From: Allorhodopirellula heiligendammensis | GTDB taxonomy: Bacteria > Planctomycetota > Planctomycetia > Pirellulales > Pirellulaceae | Direction: 5' to 3' | Length of the DNA stretch: 64,000 bases | Assembly: GCF_007860105.1 (NCBI RefSeq) | Contig: NZ_SJPU01000003.1 | Location: 372,001-436,000 of the forward strand | Part shown: positions 51,801 through 60,400 of the stretch, in pieces | Numbering within the stretch: the first letter of the stretch is position 1 | How the letters are laid out: every line of letters begins with the position of its first letter | Program-made: the position numbers and the translations under genes | Notes under the pieces: generated by a model | Told to the model about the DNA's origin: nothing | What the model saw: the letters and a program-made list of their open reading frames with translations, nothing else | Database searches by the model: none

Positions 51801-52394
51801 GTGGCGGCCCTCGGCGTCGGTCTTGGCTTCGGTCTGCAGGAAATCTTTGCAAACTTCATCAGCGGATTAATATTGCTCTTCGAGCAACCGATCCGTGTTG
51901 GAGACGTCGTCACCCTCGGCGATACCACGGGCGTGGTGGCACGGATCCAAATGCGCGCGACTACGGTTACCAACTGGGATCGCCAAGAACTGGTCATTCC
52001 CAATAAAGACCTGATCACCGGTCGGCTGATCAATTGGACATTGACCGACACGACCAATCGGATCGTCATTGAGGTCGGTGTCGCCTATGGCAGCGACACC
52101 AACCAAGCCTGCGAGGTGCTGCGTGCGGTCTGTCGCGAGAACGAGTGGGTTGCTGACGATCCTGGGCCGGTCATCACCTTTGAGGGTTTTGGGGACTCGA
52201 CCCTGAAACTCGTTCTACGGTGCTACCTCGCCGACCTCGAGAACCGATTGCATTCCATTCATGAGCTCCACACGGCAATCAACCAAGCGTTCCAGGCTGA
52301 GGGAATTGAAATTGCGTTCCCTCAGCGAGATTTGCACCTACGGTCGTTGCCGCCGGAGTTAATTGAGTCGCTCAAGCGACCGGCTTCTTCATGA
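48900..52394 (+). CDS. MscS-family mechanosensitive channel, MscK/KefA-like
   Basis: A protein of about 1164 residues, started at ATG 48900 because a signal peptide (ALAAVIAIIAGFVGAPAVAQ) follows; the frame is open to 48822. Residues about 90-520 form a periplasmic coiled-coil domain (repeated ERLQKAEAAIATRTTRLEK-type helices). Several membrane helices follow, and the C-terminal MscS module has the TM3 pattern VAALGVGLGFGLQEIFANF, then LLFEQPIRVGDVVTLG and the NKDLITGRLINWTLTD beta domain. It would release solutes on osmotic downshock. Its 3' end overlaps the convergent oxidoreductase gene by 23 bases. Confidence 0.9.
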   Translation: MLRVVSAGRDPALAAVIAIIAGFVGAPAVAQLPGAGSLGSPTLGSPTPMRQVAFVRPLQDDAKTASNAGTSDTNTKVVEPAPLTSANSVAAEIERVTADETMDPMLRDLVLAALQELAKVFVDQRAIADALAGVEKSIASIESDKAAAKRLANKPLDEVEPGENDYLSIEEVKQNELQATTALAEARERLQKAEAAIATRTTRLEKLPADITALRREIETLEATSVGKFSDDPNGRLQDVRESLRAAQIDAAKERLSLLVREQLLYEAQAELLPLQLAAERRNVRQAEATYDRWSGLLKDRRQSQIREELRQYERQVTNAGGEPEQSQILRLGDLWVEIIGETDHADRSLAKEKLESAKWSAQLAETEAQIAAAKRGGERLSSSMGLQLQLMKNRLPSINHISGQIDMIDALIEKRRDLQRQLEMSLQGMDDSVAGELPMEVFSDRVLLGTSRASTHLPSAEAGLLGKFILDLQTHLTKLAERRSELENLRATLIALSAVLDSHVIWIRNESIFHLGDISSAWKAFRWMVRPRYLRLLGVRLAEGFWDRPALIVLALLAIGTVVLLGSRVRRRIIELGKTASSRQNLSLQPTLTTALLSFVLMLPLVVLLWTCGAAFHASGGDEPIVQAIAEALSIAAIAVWPIELLRQWLRPSGLAIAHFQTDEDSIRGLRRWLRILIDIGVPLLVLNITATQLGRYQLTQALSRVMLMAGMGLLSMVLWRTLEPKKGIFSVSIQETPQGWLARLRHIWFLPIVWTPIAFMIISMMGYGSAAEVLIRQFYFTFCLFIVVFFISGATRRWLLTQRRRLAWAVHRERIEESERLGQTGVEVEPTATLEASEINAQTSRLINAFLSIGSVIGVAWIWSPVLPAVGYLEAIQLWPSIDEKGEISYITLADLVRTIPILVLTLTSVRNLPGLIEAVLLERLPLEKPVRYAITTLGTYMLMFIGLAMSAKTLGLRWDNIQWLVAALGVGLGFGLQEIFANFISGLILLFEQPIRVGDVVTLGDTTGVVARIQMRATTVTNWDRQELVIPNKDLITGRLINWTLTDTTNRIVIEVGVAYGSDTNQACEVLRAVCRENEWVADDPGPVITFEGFGDSTLKLVLRCYLADLENRLHSIHELHTAINQAFQAEGIEIAFPQRDLHLRSLPPELIESLKRPASS

Positions 52395-54246
52395 ATTCAG
52401 TTTCTACGGCGATATCGCTATCGTCGGGAGTCGCGTCGTTGTCGACATCGAACCACGATTCTTCAAACTTCATGTACCCACTTTCACCCCGGTCAGCACG
52501 TGCAAAGGCGACATTCGTCCCCAGCGCGATCACTGCGTCGCCCATGGCGACGGCAGGGTAGCAACGCGGACGATTTTCTGGGTCTGGGTTCCGGATGCAG
52601 TATGCCCAGTGCTCGATTTCCTCTTGGTACCCACGGCTGACTGGGCCGGAGGTCGCTGCTTGGGCGACCGGGGCGGCGAAATCGCCTGAGGCGGAGGTAT
52701 CCAGGGCATAACCACCCGACTTCTTGGAGACACCCGCTTTGCTGCTGGTATCGCTATCACGGTATAGGAATACATCGGTCTCCTTATCCATGACCAACGT
52801 CCCCTTGGTGCCCATCACAACTTCGCCCCAACCACCGAAACCATTCCCGTTGATCGAAGAATAGGTCACCACGATCTTCTTGTTCGGATCGGTGTTGTAG
52901 CCCGCGACAGGATCGATTTGTTCGTAGCCAGTCTTCGTCTTTTTCGATTTCGGATAGTCTTCCACGCGGTCGTAATAGCCCACATCGAAGGAAGCAGGGT
53001 ATTCTGGTCCCGCAAATTCGTACATGCAGTAGATATGGTCACGAACTTCGCGATCCAAAGGCATGATCTCACGTCCCCCGACCGCGTGGACGGTCAGCGG
53101 ATGGGCCTTCTTGCCATCGTCACGCAACGAGCTGAGGAAGATGCTGACGGCATCGAGTTGGTGCGAGCCCAGTTCAGCCATCAGGCCTGCGCCAGTCCGC
53201 TGAAATAAACGCCAGCGATGGAGTTCTTCTTCTGCGGTGAACAACTTGTCACCAATGGAAAAGTCCTCGTAGCCGAAGTCCTTCGGGTTGACCGCTTTGT
53301 CAGCGTCCCACGCTTGGAACAACGCGACCTCTTGCTGCAGTCGCTGGATCTCGTCGGGATCCTTGGCCTCCTTGAGGGCCTTTTGGCGGTAGGCGAGGTC
53401 ACTGGCGATACGATCGAACGTTCCTTTCCCGTTGGCCATCTTCTCGCCGCCCGGAATTGGCATCGACCAACTATCCGAGCCCGGCAAGTTGCCGCGGTGC
53501 CACTGGGCGCGGATGTGGTGGAGTTGGCCCAGCAGCCCCCAGCGAATCAAATTGACTGCGTTTTCGTATTTGATGTTGTAGTGCCGTTGGTGGCCGGTCG
53601 CCAAATGGATCGGATTGCCCTGTTTGTCTTTGAGCTCACCAGCCATCCGTGACATGACCTTGCACTGCGCCACGTTGCGAGCCATCAGCTTTTCGGTCAA
53701 CACGTGCAGCCCGCGTGACATTGCCTGGGCGGCGACGGGGGCATGCAGCCATAGCGGGAGGGCGATAATCACCGCTTCAATGTCGGGGTTATCGAGGCAC
53801 TCCATGATGCCCCCAGTGGTCGTGCCATCGTAGACTTTGACGTTCCTTCTCGCTTCAGCTTCGTCTTTGTATCCCGCGACGCTGATCAGCCCAGGACGTC
53901 GTTTGAGCGCGGAGGAACTCGACCAATCACCGTGGAAGGCGCGATGCTGACCGAAGGGGCGGATGTCACAGATCGCTTTGACATCGATGTATTCAGGGTT
54001 GCAACCACCGATCAAAACGTTCCCTTCGTCGCCGGTACCGATAACGGCCACCCGGACCGGATCAGCGATTTTTTCATAACCGAAATAAGCGGCCCCGACG
54101 CCCGCTCCGCCGACGGCACCCGCAGCGACAACGCCACGCAAAAAGTCACGACGGTTGACGTCGTAATAGCTACCCACGGCGTTGTAATAATTGGATTCGC
54201 CAACGTCACGTTGGTCTTTGGAGAGTTTATCAACCATCGCAGTCAA
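52372..54246 (-). CDS. Tat-exported Gfo/Idh/MocA-family oxidoreductase
   Basis: A 624-residue protein. The N-terminus has a twin-arginine signal (NRRDFLRGVVAAGAVGG, Arg32-Arg33). The Rossmann motif VRVAVIGTGDEGNVLIGG follows, then the EKLMARN segment typical of Gfo/Idh (EKP-like). The family uses NAD(P) to oxidise or epimerise sugars; exported members are frequent in planctomycetes. It carries an extra helical segment (AYRQKALKEAKDPDEIQRLQ, about residues 275-330). It is encoded after the DoxX gene with a 41-base gap. Substrate unknown. The length is larger than usual (about 350-450). Confidence 0.87.
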   Translation of the reverse strand: MTAMVDKLSKDQRDVGESNYYNAVGSYYDVNRRDFLRGVVAAGAVGGAGVGAAYFGYEKIADPVRVAVIGTGDEGNVLIGGCNPEYIDVKAICDIRPFGQHRAFHGDWSSSSALKRRPGLISVAGYKDEAEARRNVKVYDGTTTGGIMECLDNPDIEAVIIALPLWLHAPVAAQAMSRGLHVLTEKLMARNVAQCKVMSRMAGELKDKQGNPIHLATGHQRHYNIKYENAVNLIRWGLLGQLHHIRAQWHRGNLPGSDSWSMPIPGGEKMANGKGTFDRIASDLAYRQKALKEAKDPDEIQRLQQEVALFQAWDADKAVNPKDFGYEDFSIGDKLFTAEEELHRWRLFQRTGAGLMAELGSHQLDAVSIFLSSLRDDGKKAHPLTVHAVGGREIMPLDREVRDHIYCMYEFAGPEYPASFDVGYYDRVEDYPKSKKTKTGYEQIDPVAGYNTDPNKKIVVTYSSINGNGFGGWGEVVMGTKGTLVMDKETDVFLYRDSDTSSKAGVSKKSGGYALDTSASGDFAAPVAQAATSGPVSRGYQEEIEHWAYCIRNPDPENRPRCYPAVAMGDAVIALGTNVAFARADRGESGYMKFEESWFDVDNDATPDDSDIAVETEFMKKPVA

Positions 54247-54287
54247 TGTCCCGTGAGGAGTGTTTTTAGAGTTGGGGGGGAGGTGGT

Positions 54288-55286
54288 CTAGACGGTCCGT
54301 GCCGCTTCGTCGGGACCGTAAACTTTTCGAACGATGAGGTGCAGGAAGAAATCAAGTCCCGCGAAACGTCCAGCACCGGTGGCGGCCAATAGGAAACACG
54401 CCAAACTCTCAATCAATTGGTAATTTGACGAACCCGGCCCCGTCGTTGGCGGAAACTGGCTCAGGAACACCGAAAACAAAAATGCACCTACAGCCAAGGC
54501 CGCTACGGGCGTGAACAGTCCGAGTATCAAGAGCCATCCCGTAATCATGTCAAAATAGGGGACAATGCGATCGATCACGCTCGTGTCCATCATTGCCAGT
54601 CGCGGACGCACTAATTTGTACGGGCTATGTTGGGCCAGCTGTTCGTCGGTGGCCAGCTGATTTTGCGCGGTTTCGTAATTTTCCCAAATCATATCAATCT
54701 GTTGCAGCGTTGCTGAAACCAAACTATTGAGCTCTTTCCGGACCATCTCACGCTGACCGCCAAGGGAACTGACACCGTCGCGTACCGGATCCGCATCGAG
54801 TTTGGCGATCCGATCCAGACCGAGCGTGTATTCTTCGATTGCGTTAGCATCCAGCTCGATTACATATTCGTACTGTTCCACGGCCGTGATGTAATTGTCT
54901 TGGGCAAGTGCCTTTTGTTTATCATCAAAGCCAAAGTGATTAGCAATGTTTTCGCGATAGGTAGCCCAGATCACCATGGTTTGGTGGGGATCCAGTCGCG
55001 TGGCACCGTCGTAATCCCAAACCATTTGCCGAAACTCGCTAGCAAAGGGGCCTTTGGCATTGGCAAAGAATGGCTTGGCTGACCAATTCCCTTGGCGGAC
55101 CTTTTCGGTGCCTTCGGTAAGGAAATGGAAACCAATGGTGATGCGCAAAATCACCAACATCGCAATGGCGATATAACCGAGAATGCGTGGCGAGAGCCCG
55201 TAGCCGACGGCCAAACGAAGCGGGAAAAGCAAAAACTTGGCCACGGAGTGGGTTCTCCAGACGAACTCAGAAAGGGGGATTCGCAT
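54288..55286 (-). CDS. DoxX-family membrane protein with large periplasmic insertion
   Basis: A 332-residue membrane protein. TM1 (LGYIAIAMLVILRITIGFH, about 38-56) with FLTEGTEKV and the later helices (MITGWLLILGLFTPVAALAV, SLACFLLAATGAGRFAGLD) match DoxX, whose members usually have only 130-160 residues. Here about 150 mostly helical, acidic residues (about 70-225) are inserted between TM1 and TM2. The ATG at 55286 is used; a GTG at 55244 with GGAGAA upstream is a good alternative. It leads the Gfo/Idh gene, so a joint envelope redox task is likely. Confidence 0.82.
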   Translation of the reverse strand: MRIPLSEFVWRTHSVAKFLLFPLRLAVGYGLSPRILGYIAIAMLVILRITIGFHFLTEGTEKVRQGNWSAKPFFANAKGPFASEFRQMVWDYDGATRLDPHQTMVIWATYRENIANHFGFDDKQKALAQDNYITAVEQYEYVIELDANAIEEYTLGLDRIAKLDADPVRDGVSSLGGQREMVRKELNSLVSATLQQIDMIWENYETAQNQLATDEQLAQHSPYKLVRPRLAMMDTSVIDRIVPYFDMITGWLLILGLFTPVAALAVGAFLFSVFLSQFPPTTGPGSSNYQLIESLACFLLAATGAGRFAGLDFFLHLIVRKVYGPDEAARTV

Positions 55287-55462
55287 GCGAGGTGCTGCGA
55301 GGCGGGGTAACAGTATGGCAGCTCAGTGGCCGTTCGCCAAGCATAGTTACGGAAAACCCCTCAGCAGATTGGGACGCACCTTGCGCCGTCGAGTCGACTC
55401 GTTAGATTGAAATGAGAAAACTCATTCACTTCTGCCGCTGTCCTCCTGTTCGCCGAGTGCCT

Positions 55463-55891
55463 GTGTCGATTTCCATTATGCGTCGCTTTACCTTTTGTGC
55501 CGGTCACCGACTGGTCGGACACGAAGGGAAATGCCAAAACCTGCACGGGCACAATTACGTCCTCGAAGTCTACGTGACCGGACAGGAACAGGATGCCATC
55601 GGGCGCATCCTCGATTTCAAGCAATTGAAAACGCGTTGCAAGAACTGGATTGATGAGCACTGGGATCACGCTTTCGTGTTGTGGGACCAAGACGAAAACG
55701 GCCTCGCAGCGATCCGCAGCTCGCAGCCCCATCGTATCTACGAGCTGGACTGCAATCCGACCGCAGAGAACATGGCCAAGCATTTTCTGGAGGAGATCTG
55801 CCCCAAAATTTTGGGAGACAGTGGTGCGGTCGCTTTCAAAATCCGTTTGTGGGAGAGCGAAGAGACCTATGCTGAGGTGACCCTGGGCTAA
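55463..55891 (+). CDS. 6-pyruvoyl-tetrahydropterin synthase / QueD family protein
   Basis: A protein of about 142 residues when started at GTG 55463 (VSISIMRRFTFCAGH). The zinc histidines are in FCAGHRL and NLHGHNY, the catalytic Cys is in HEGKCQNL, and the C-terminal Glu is in ESEETYAEV. The family converts dihydroneopterin triphosphate to 6-carboxy-tetrahydropterin (QueD, queuosine route) or 6-pyruvoyl-tetrahydropterin. Other starts: ATG 55412 or 55478. Its stop is one base before the mgtE start, so the two may be cotranscribed. Confidence 0.85.
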   Translation: MSISIMRRFTFCAGHRLVGHEGKCQNLHGHNYVLEVYVTGQEQDAIGRILDFKQLKTRCKNWIDEHWDHAFVLWDQDENGLAAIRSSQPHRIYELDCNPTAENMAKHFLEEICPKILGDSGAVAFKIRLWESEETYAEVTLG

Positions 55892-55892
55892 G

Positions 55893-57311
55893 ATGAGCAA
55901 TTCTTCTTCACCTCACGATCTCGAGCCAGCCGGCACTGATGCAGTCCCGCTCGAAGCTAATGATCGGCCCTGGGAACGACTCGAAGAGCTGGCCGATGCG
56001 GGCGATCCCGAACCGCTCTCTGAATACCTTGATAGTCTCACGGCCGGTGATCAAGCGCTCGCACTGAGTCGTACCGACGAGGCCCACCATCAGCTCGTTT
56101 TGACGACGTTGGCAGTCGAGGACGCCGCCGAACTGTTGCGGCACTTGAGTGAGAGCCAAGCGGCTGAACTGGTCGAATCATTACCAGCCGAAGAAGCGGC
56201 GGCTATCGTCTATGAGATGCCCAGCGACGAGCAGGCAGACTTGCTGGGCGACTTGGACGACGAGCAAGCCGCTGCGATTCTCGAGGCATGGCCACGCGCC
56301 GACGCCACCGCTGCCCGGCAATTGGCGGCCTATAGCGACGACGTTGCCGGCGGATTGCTGGTCCGCGAAATCCTCCGATTCAATCGCTCGACGACCGTCG
56401 CGGATGTTATCGAAACCCTGTCTGAGAACGCCGACGAGTTTCGTGATTACGATGTGCAGTACGCCTATTTGACCGATGAAAATGAACGGCTCGTGGGTGT
56501 GGTGCCGATGCGAAATCTCCTATTCGCACGCCGGACAGAGCCGGTTGCCGATATCATGATCTCGGACCCATTGTCGCTGCTGGATTCCACTCCACTGGAC
56601 GACTTGATCGAATTCTTCGACACCCACCATTTTCTTGGCGTGCCGATCGTTGACACCGAGGGTCGGTTGCTCGGCGTCGTCCACCGCAACGCGGTCGACT
56701 ACGAAGCAACTCGGGCAGCTGAAAACGATTTTCTTAAAAGCCAAGGGATCATTGGCGGCGAAGAACTTCGCACCATGCCATTGATGCAGCGGGCCCGCCG
56801 TCGCCTAAGTTGGCTAAGTATCAACATCGTGCTCAATGTGGGTGCCGCAGGTGTCATCGCGATCTACCAAGACACCCTCGCACAGGTGATTGCGCTCGCC
56901 GTGTTTTTGCCGATCATCAGCGACATGAGCGGGTGCAGCGGCAATCAAGCTGTCGCCGTCAGCATGCGCGAACTGTCTTTAGGTCTGGTGCGACCGACGG
57001 AGATGATGCGAGTTTGGATGAAGGAAGCCGCCGTGGGGCTGGTTAACGGCGCCGCCCTAGGGCTGCTTGTTGCAATTGTGGCGATCATCTGGGACGGCAA
57101 TCCGTACCTGGGCCTGGTGGTAGGCGTATCGCTGTTTTTCAATACCCTCATCGCCGTTTCAATTGGCGGAACGGTGCCGCTGCTACTGAAACGTCTCGGT
57201 TTCGACCCCGCCGTCGCCAGTGGTCCGTTGCTGACCACGGTGACCGACATGTGCGGTTTTTTCTTGGTCCTCGGACTGGCGACGCTCATGCTCGATCGGC
57301 TCATTTTATGA
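55893..57311 (+). CDS. mgtE: Magnesium transporter MgtE
   Basis: A 472-residue membrane protein. The N-terminal acidic superhelix domain (HLSESQAAELVESLPAEEAA, about 30-150), two CBS domains (about 155-285) that sense Mg2+, and five C-terminal helices form the channel. The Mg site segment DMSGCSGNQAVAVSMRELSLG corresponds to the conserved GNxGxQ region, and FDPAVASGPLLTTVTD to the last helix motif. One base after the QueD-like gene, in the same direction. It ends facing the giant surface-protein gene. Confidence 0.94.
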   Translation: MSNSSSPHDLEPAGTDAVPLEANDRPWERLEELADAGDPEPLSEYLDSLTAGDQALALSRTDEAHHQLVLTTLAVEDAAELLRHLSESQAAELVESLPAEEAAAIVYEMPSDEQADLLGDLDDEQAAAILEAWPRADATAARQLAAYSDDVAGGLLVREILRFNRSTTVADVIETLSENADEFRDYDVQYAYLTDENERLVGVVPMRNLLFARRTEPVADIMISDPLSLLDSTPLDDLIEFFDTHHFLGVPIVDTEGRLLGVVHRNAVDYEATRAAENDFLKSQGIIGGEELRTMPLMQRARRRLSWLSINIVLNVGAAGVIAIYQDTLAQVIALAVFLPIISDMSGCSGNQAVAVSMRELSLGLVRPTEMMRVWMKEAAVGLVNGAALGLLVAIVAIIWDGNPYLGLVVGVSLFFNTLIAVSIGGTVPLLLKRLGFDPAVASGPLLTTVTDMCGFFLVLGLATLMLDRLIL

Positions 57312-57456
57312 GACCGGCGAATGCCTTCAGGCGTTGCTCGCTGAACTGCGAGAGCGGCGTGCCACGTTCTCGGAGGCGAGATTTATCCTATCAGATCATG
57401 GTCTGCGGCACGCTTCTGGAAAAACGCACTCACCACTGAACCCATTCAACTGTTCA

Positions 57457-57480
57457 AGCTGCCGTCAGGCGACGGCAGCT
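57457..57480. terminator. Perfect 10-base stem between convergent genes
   Basis: AGCTGCCGTC (57457-57466), loop AGGC, then GACGGCAGCT (57471-57480): a perfect 10-base stem between the stop of mgtE (plus) and the stop of the giant protein gene (minus). No clear T-run is present on either side. Position suggests a shared, bidirectional terminator. Confidence 0.65.
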
Positions 57481-57495
57481 CAATCGACGATTGGC

Positions 57496-60400
57496 TTAAC
57501 TCCACTGCCGAGCAACGTCGTCGGCCAACAGAGCCAGCAGATCGTCGTCGTCAGCATCTTCACCCGCTGCCGAAGCTGACGCCACCGGTGAGCTCACGCC
57601 AGTTTCATGGGACTGCGTTACCAGGCCAGCGTCGACATCGCGACCGCTAATCTCACTGATGACATGATCGGTTACGGCACTCTCGGCTACTGGATCAGCG
57701 ACAGTTGCCGTACCCTCAGATGGTTGCGGCACGACCGCTTGGGCAACTACCGGCTCACCCGAAGAGCCTGTCGATTTGTTGAGCTGGTTGATCACCTGCA
57801 AGGCATCGACTGAGGTGACAAATCCATCACCGTTGACGTCAAGGAAGTAGTGTCTGGCGTCGCTGGCGACATCTTCACCTTCGGACTCCACCCGTGTCAT
57901 CGAGTTGATGATGATCAGGGCATCGATCGCCGTGATCAAATTATCATCATTGACGTCCGCTGGCATCGAGGCGTTGTGCAGTGGTTCGGCAGAACCTGTG
58001 ATTGTGATCGAGGCCGTATCGTACTGAATATTCTCAATCGCGACGGGCGAATCATTCTTGTCGATCAACGTACTTTGGAACGGGAAACGATCTGCGGGAG
58101 ATCCCGTTACCGATGTGGTCCCCGCTCGCTGACCACGGAAATAGATCGTGGCCAGTGTTGTACCCGATCCACCCAAGTCCTGCTGGTTGGAACCAAACTC
58201 ATCGATCAAGCCCGGGCGATCGTTCACACCGACGGCGGCATCGAGTAGGAACTGAGGGTCGAACTCGACGTCAAAGTCAAATGTATTGGGATTGCCACCG
58301 TTGTCGACCGGAATCGTTGACAGGAAGTTTCGGTTGTAAAGAACATCCAAGAACCCAGCAAAGACAGCCTCGGTCGGTGGACGGCCTGAACCTAGGTCAA
58401 TGGCGTCAATTCGAAGCCCAAATCGCTGACCCACGGGAACTGTGCTGATCGGATTACCAGCTTCGTCGACGAAGGTGAAGTCGTAACTGACCAGTGGGTT
58501 TTCTACCGCACCGACTGTCATCGTGACTTCAGCGACGCTGCTGACGGTTCCGAACTGAGGACTTTCCACAGTCAGGATATACGTAAAGCTATCGAACCCG
58601 CTGGCACCAATCCCAGGTGTGTAGGCAAGATAATCATTGCTCAGGTTTCCGTCATTTCCCACATCGACCCGAACCACAGAACCGTTTCCAGGTGCCTGTT
58701 TGATGGTCAGTCCAGTGACAGTATCACCGGCACTGATCAAGTCATTGGTCAACACGTTGAGTCGGGCAGGAACCCCGGGTGCCATCGCTTGGCCAGCAGA
58801 GTCGACACCGACTGGGAACGAGTCGTCCAAGGCGACCGGGAAATTATCGCCCGGCGGTGAGATCTCGATCTGTATCGAGTCGTAGCGAATCTGATCGTAA
58901 GTGAGGACCTCGGGGCCCGATGGTGTGATCAGCGTGGTTTCACTCACCGCGGCATCGGCAGGATCGGTCTTGAACGTCGCCAGTCCCGCGCCGGTGGCTT
59001 TCATCGTGATCGTGAAAAGTTCGGTAAAGCCGGTGAATGACGCGCGGTCATCCGAACTACCAATCGTGACCAAATCACTGAGTGCTTGAACGGCACCTAC
59101 TTCGTCAATAATTCCAGGTGTGAGCGTATTGCCGAGTTGGAAAGACGGGGTCTCGAACTGCGGCCCGAACGTAATCTCAAATGGGAACGAGCCGTTCGGG
59201 TCAGCGACCGGTGAAACCAGTTCGGAGGTGTAGAGCAAATCAGTGAACGCGGACTGCAGGCCTTGAACAGCGACCGAGTCAGCTACCGAAATATCATCGA
59301 CCGAGACACGCAGATGGAACTCTTGGCCTGCCTGCAGGCTCAACAGCGGCGTGTCATTGTTGGCATCAAGCAACTCAATCTTGAATTCAGCTTTGTCGTT
59401 GGCGAGAGCTTGGGGCGTAAGCACGATCGTCGCTCGCGCCATCTGCGAGGTCTGCCCCGAAGCATCACTGATCGTGTACGAGAACTGCTCGCTGCCTACG
59501 AACCCATCGGCAGGTGTGTATCGTACGCCGCGGCCAGCCGGGTCGATCGTGACGCTACCGCCGCTGGTACCCTGAGATACCTGTGTGATCGTCAACCCGC
59601 CACCGACCGACGCGATATCGTTGTCGAGAATGTTGAGAGGAACATTTTTCTCATTGCTGGCGACTTGGAAAATGTCGTCCACGGCAATCGGTTTGGCTGT
59701 CGCAAACTGAACCGTGACGCTGACCGTCGCATCACCTGTATTGCCAAAGCTATCGGTGACTTCATAGTCGAACGAGTCGGTGCCAGTGAAGTTCGATGGC
59801 GGCGAGTACAGCACGACCTGTTCGCCCGGGTTGCCCGGCCGAATCGTGACGATCCCACCTGCAGCACTGCGCGATGTGACATTCGAAATCGTCAGTGGGT
59901 TACTGGAGACATTATTGTCATTGCGGAGCACGTCGATCGGAAAAGAGACCGAATTCTGTGGGACGGTCACAACGTCGTCTGTCGCCAGACCACCGTTATT
60001 GCCAGCGGCCAAAATCCGAATCGCATGATCTTCGACTTCGCCGGTGTCAGCCGCCCCGCCCACGCCGAGCCCCGCCGTCAGGCTGTATCGGAACCGGCTG
60101 AATGTGTCGAGCACACCATCGTCAGTGCCGTCAGCGTTGACGTCAAATGAGGCTGGCAGGGTGATGTCAATGTTCGAGGTCCCCGTGCCGAGCACCAAGT
60201 CTTTGCGAATCTGTTCGCCAGCATCAAGGAAGTCGCCGTCGGCATTGAAGTCAATCCAAGCCTGCAGGTAGCCCGTACTACCGGTGGTGTTGGTCACACT
60301 GACTGCGATCGTGCCCGTGCCGCCGGCCCGCAGGGCACTGGTAACGATCACGCCGTCTTCATCGTCGATTTGGTCAAAATCAGGATTAACGAGATCATCG

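Noticed and set aside
59263-60150. A 295-codon plus-strand frame inside the giant-protein gene
   Set aside because: It is antisense to a clear GEVED/cadherin-like coding region; the Arg/Ile-rich translation has no domain and is typical of a high-GC shadow frame.
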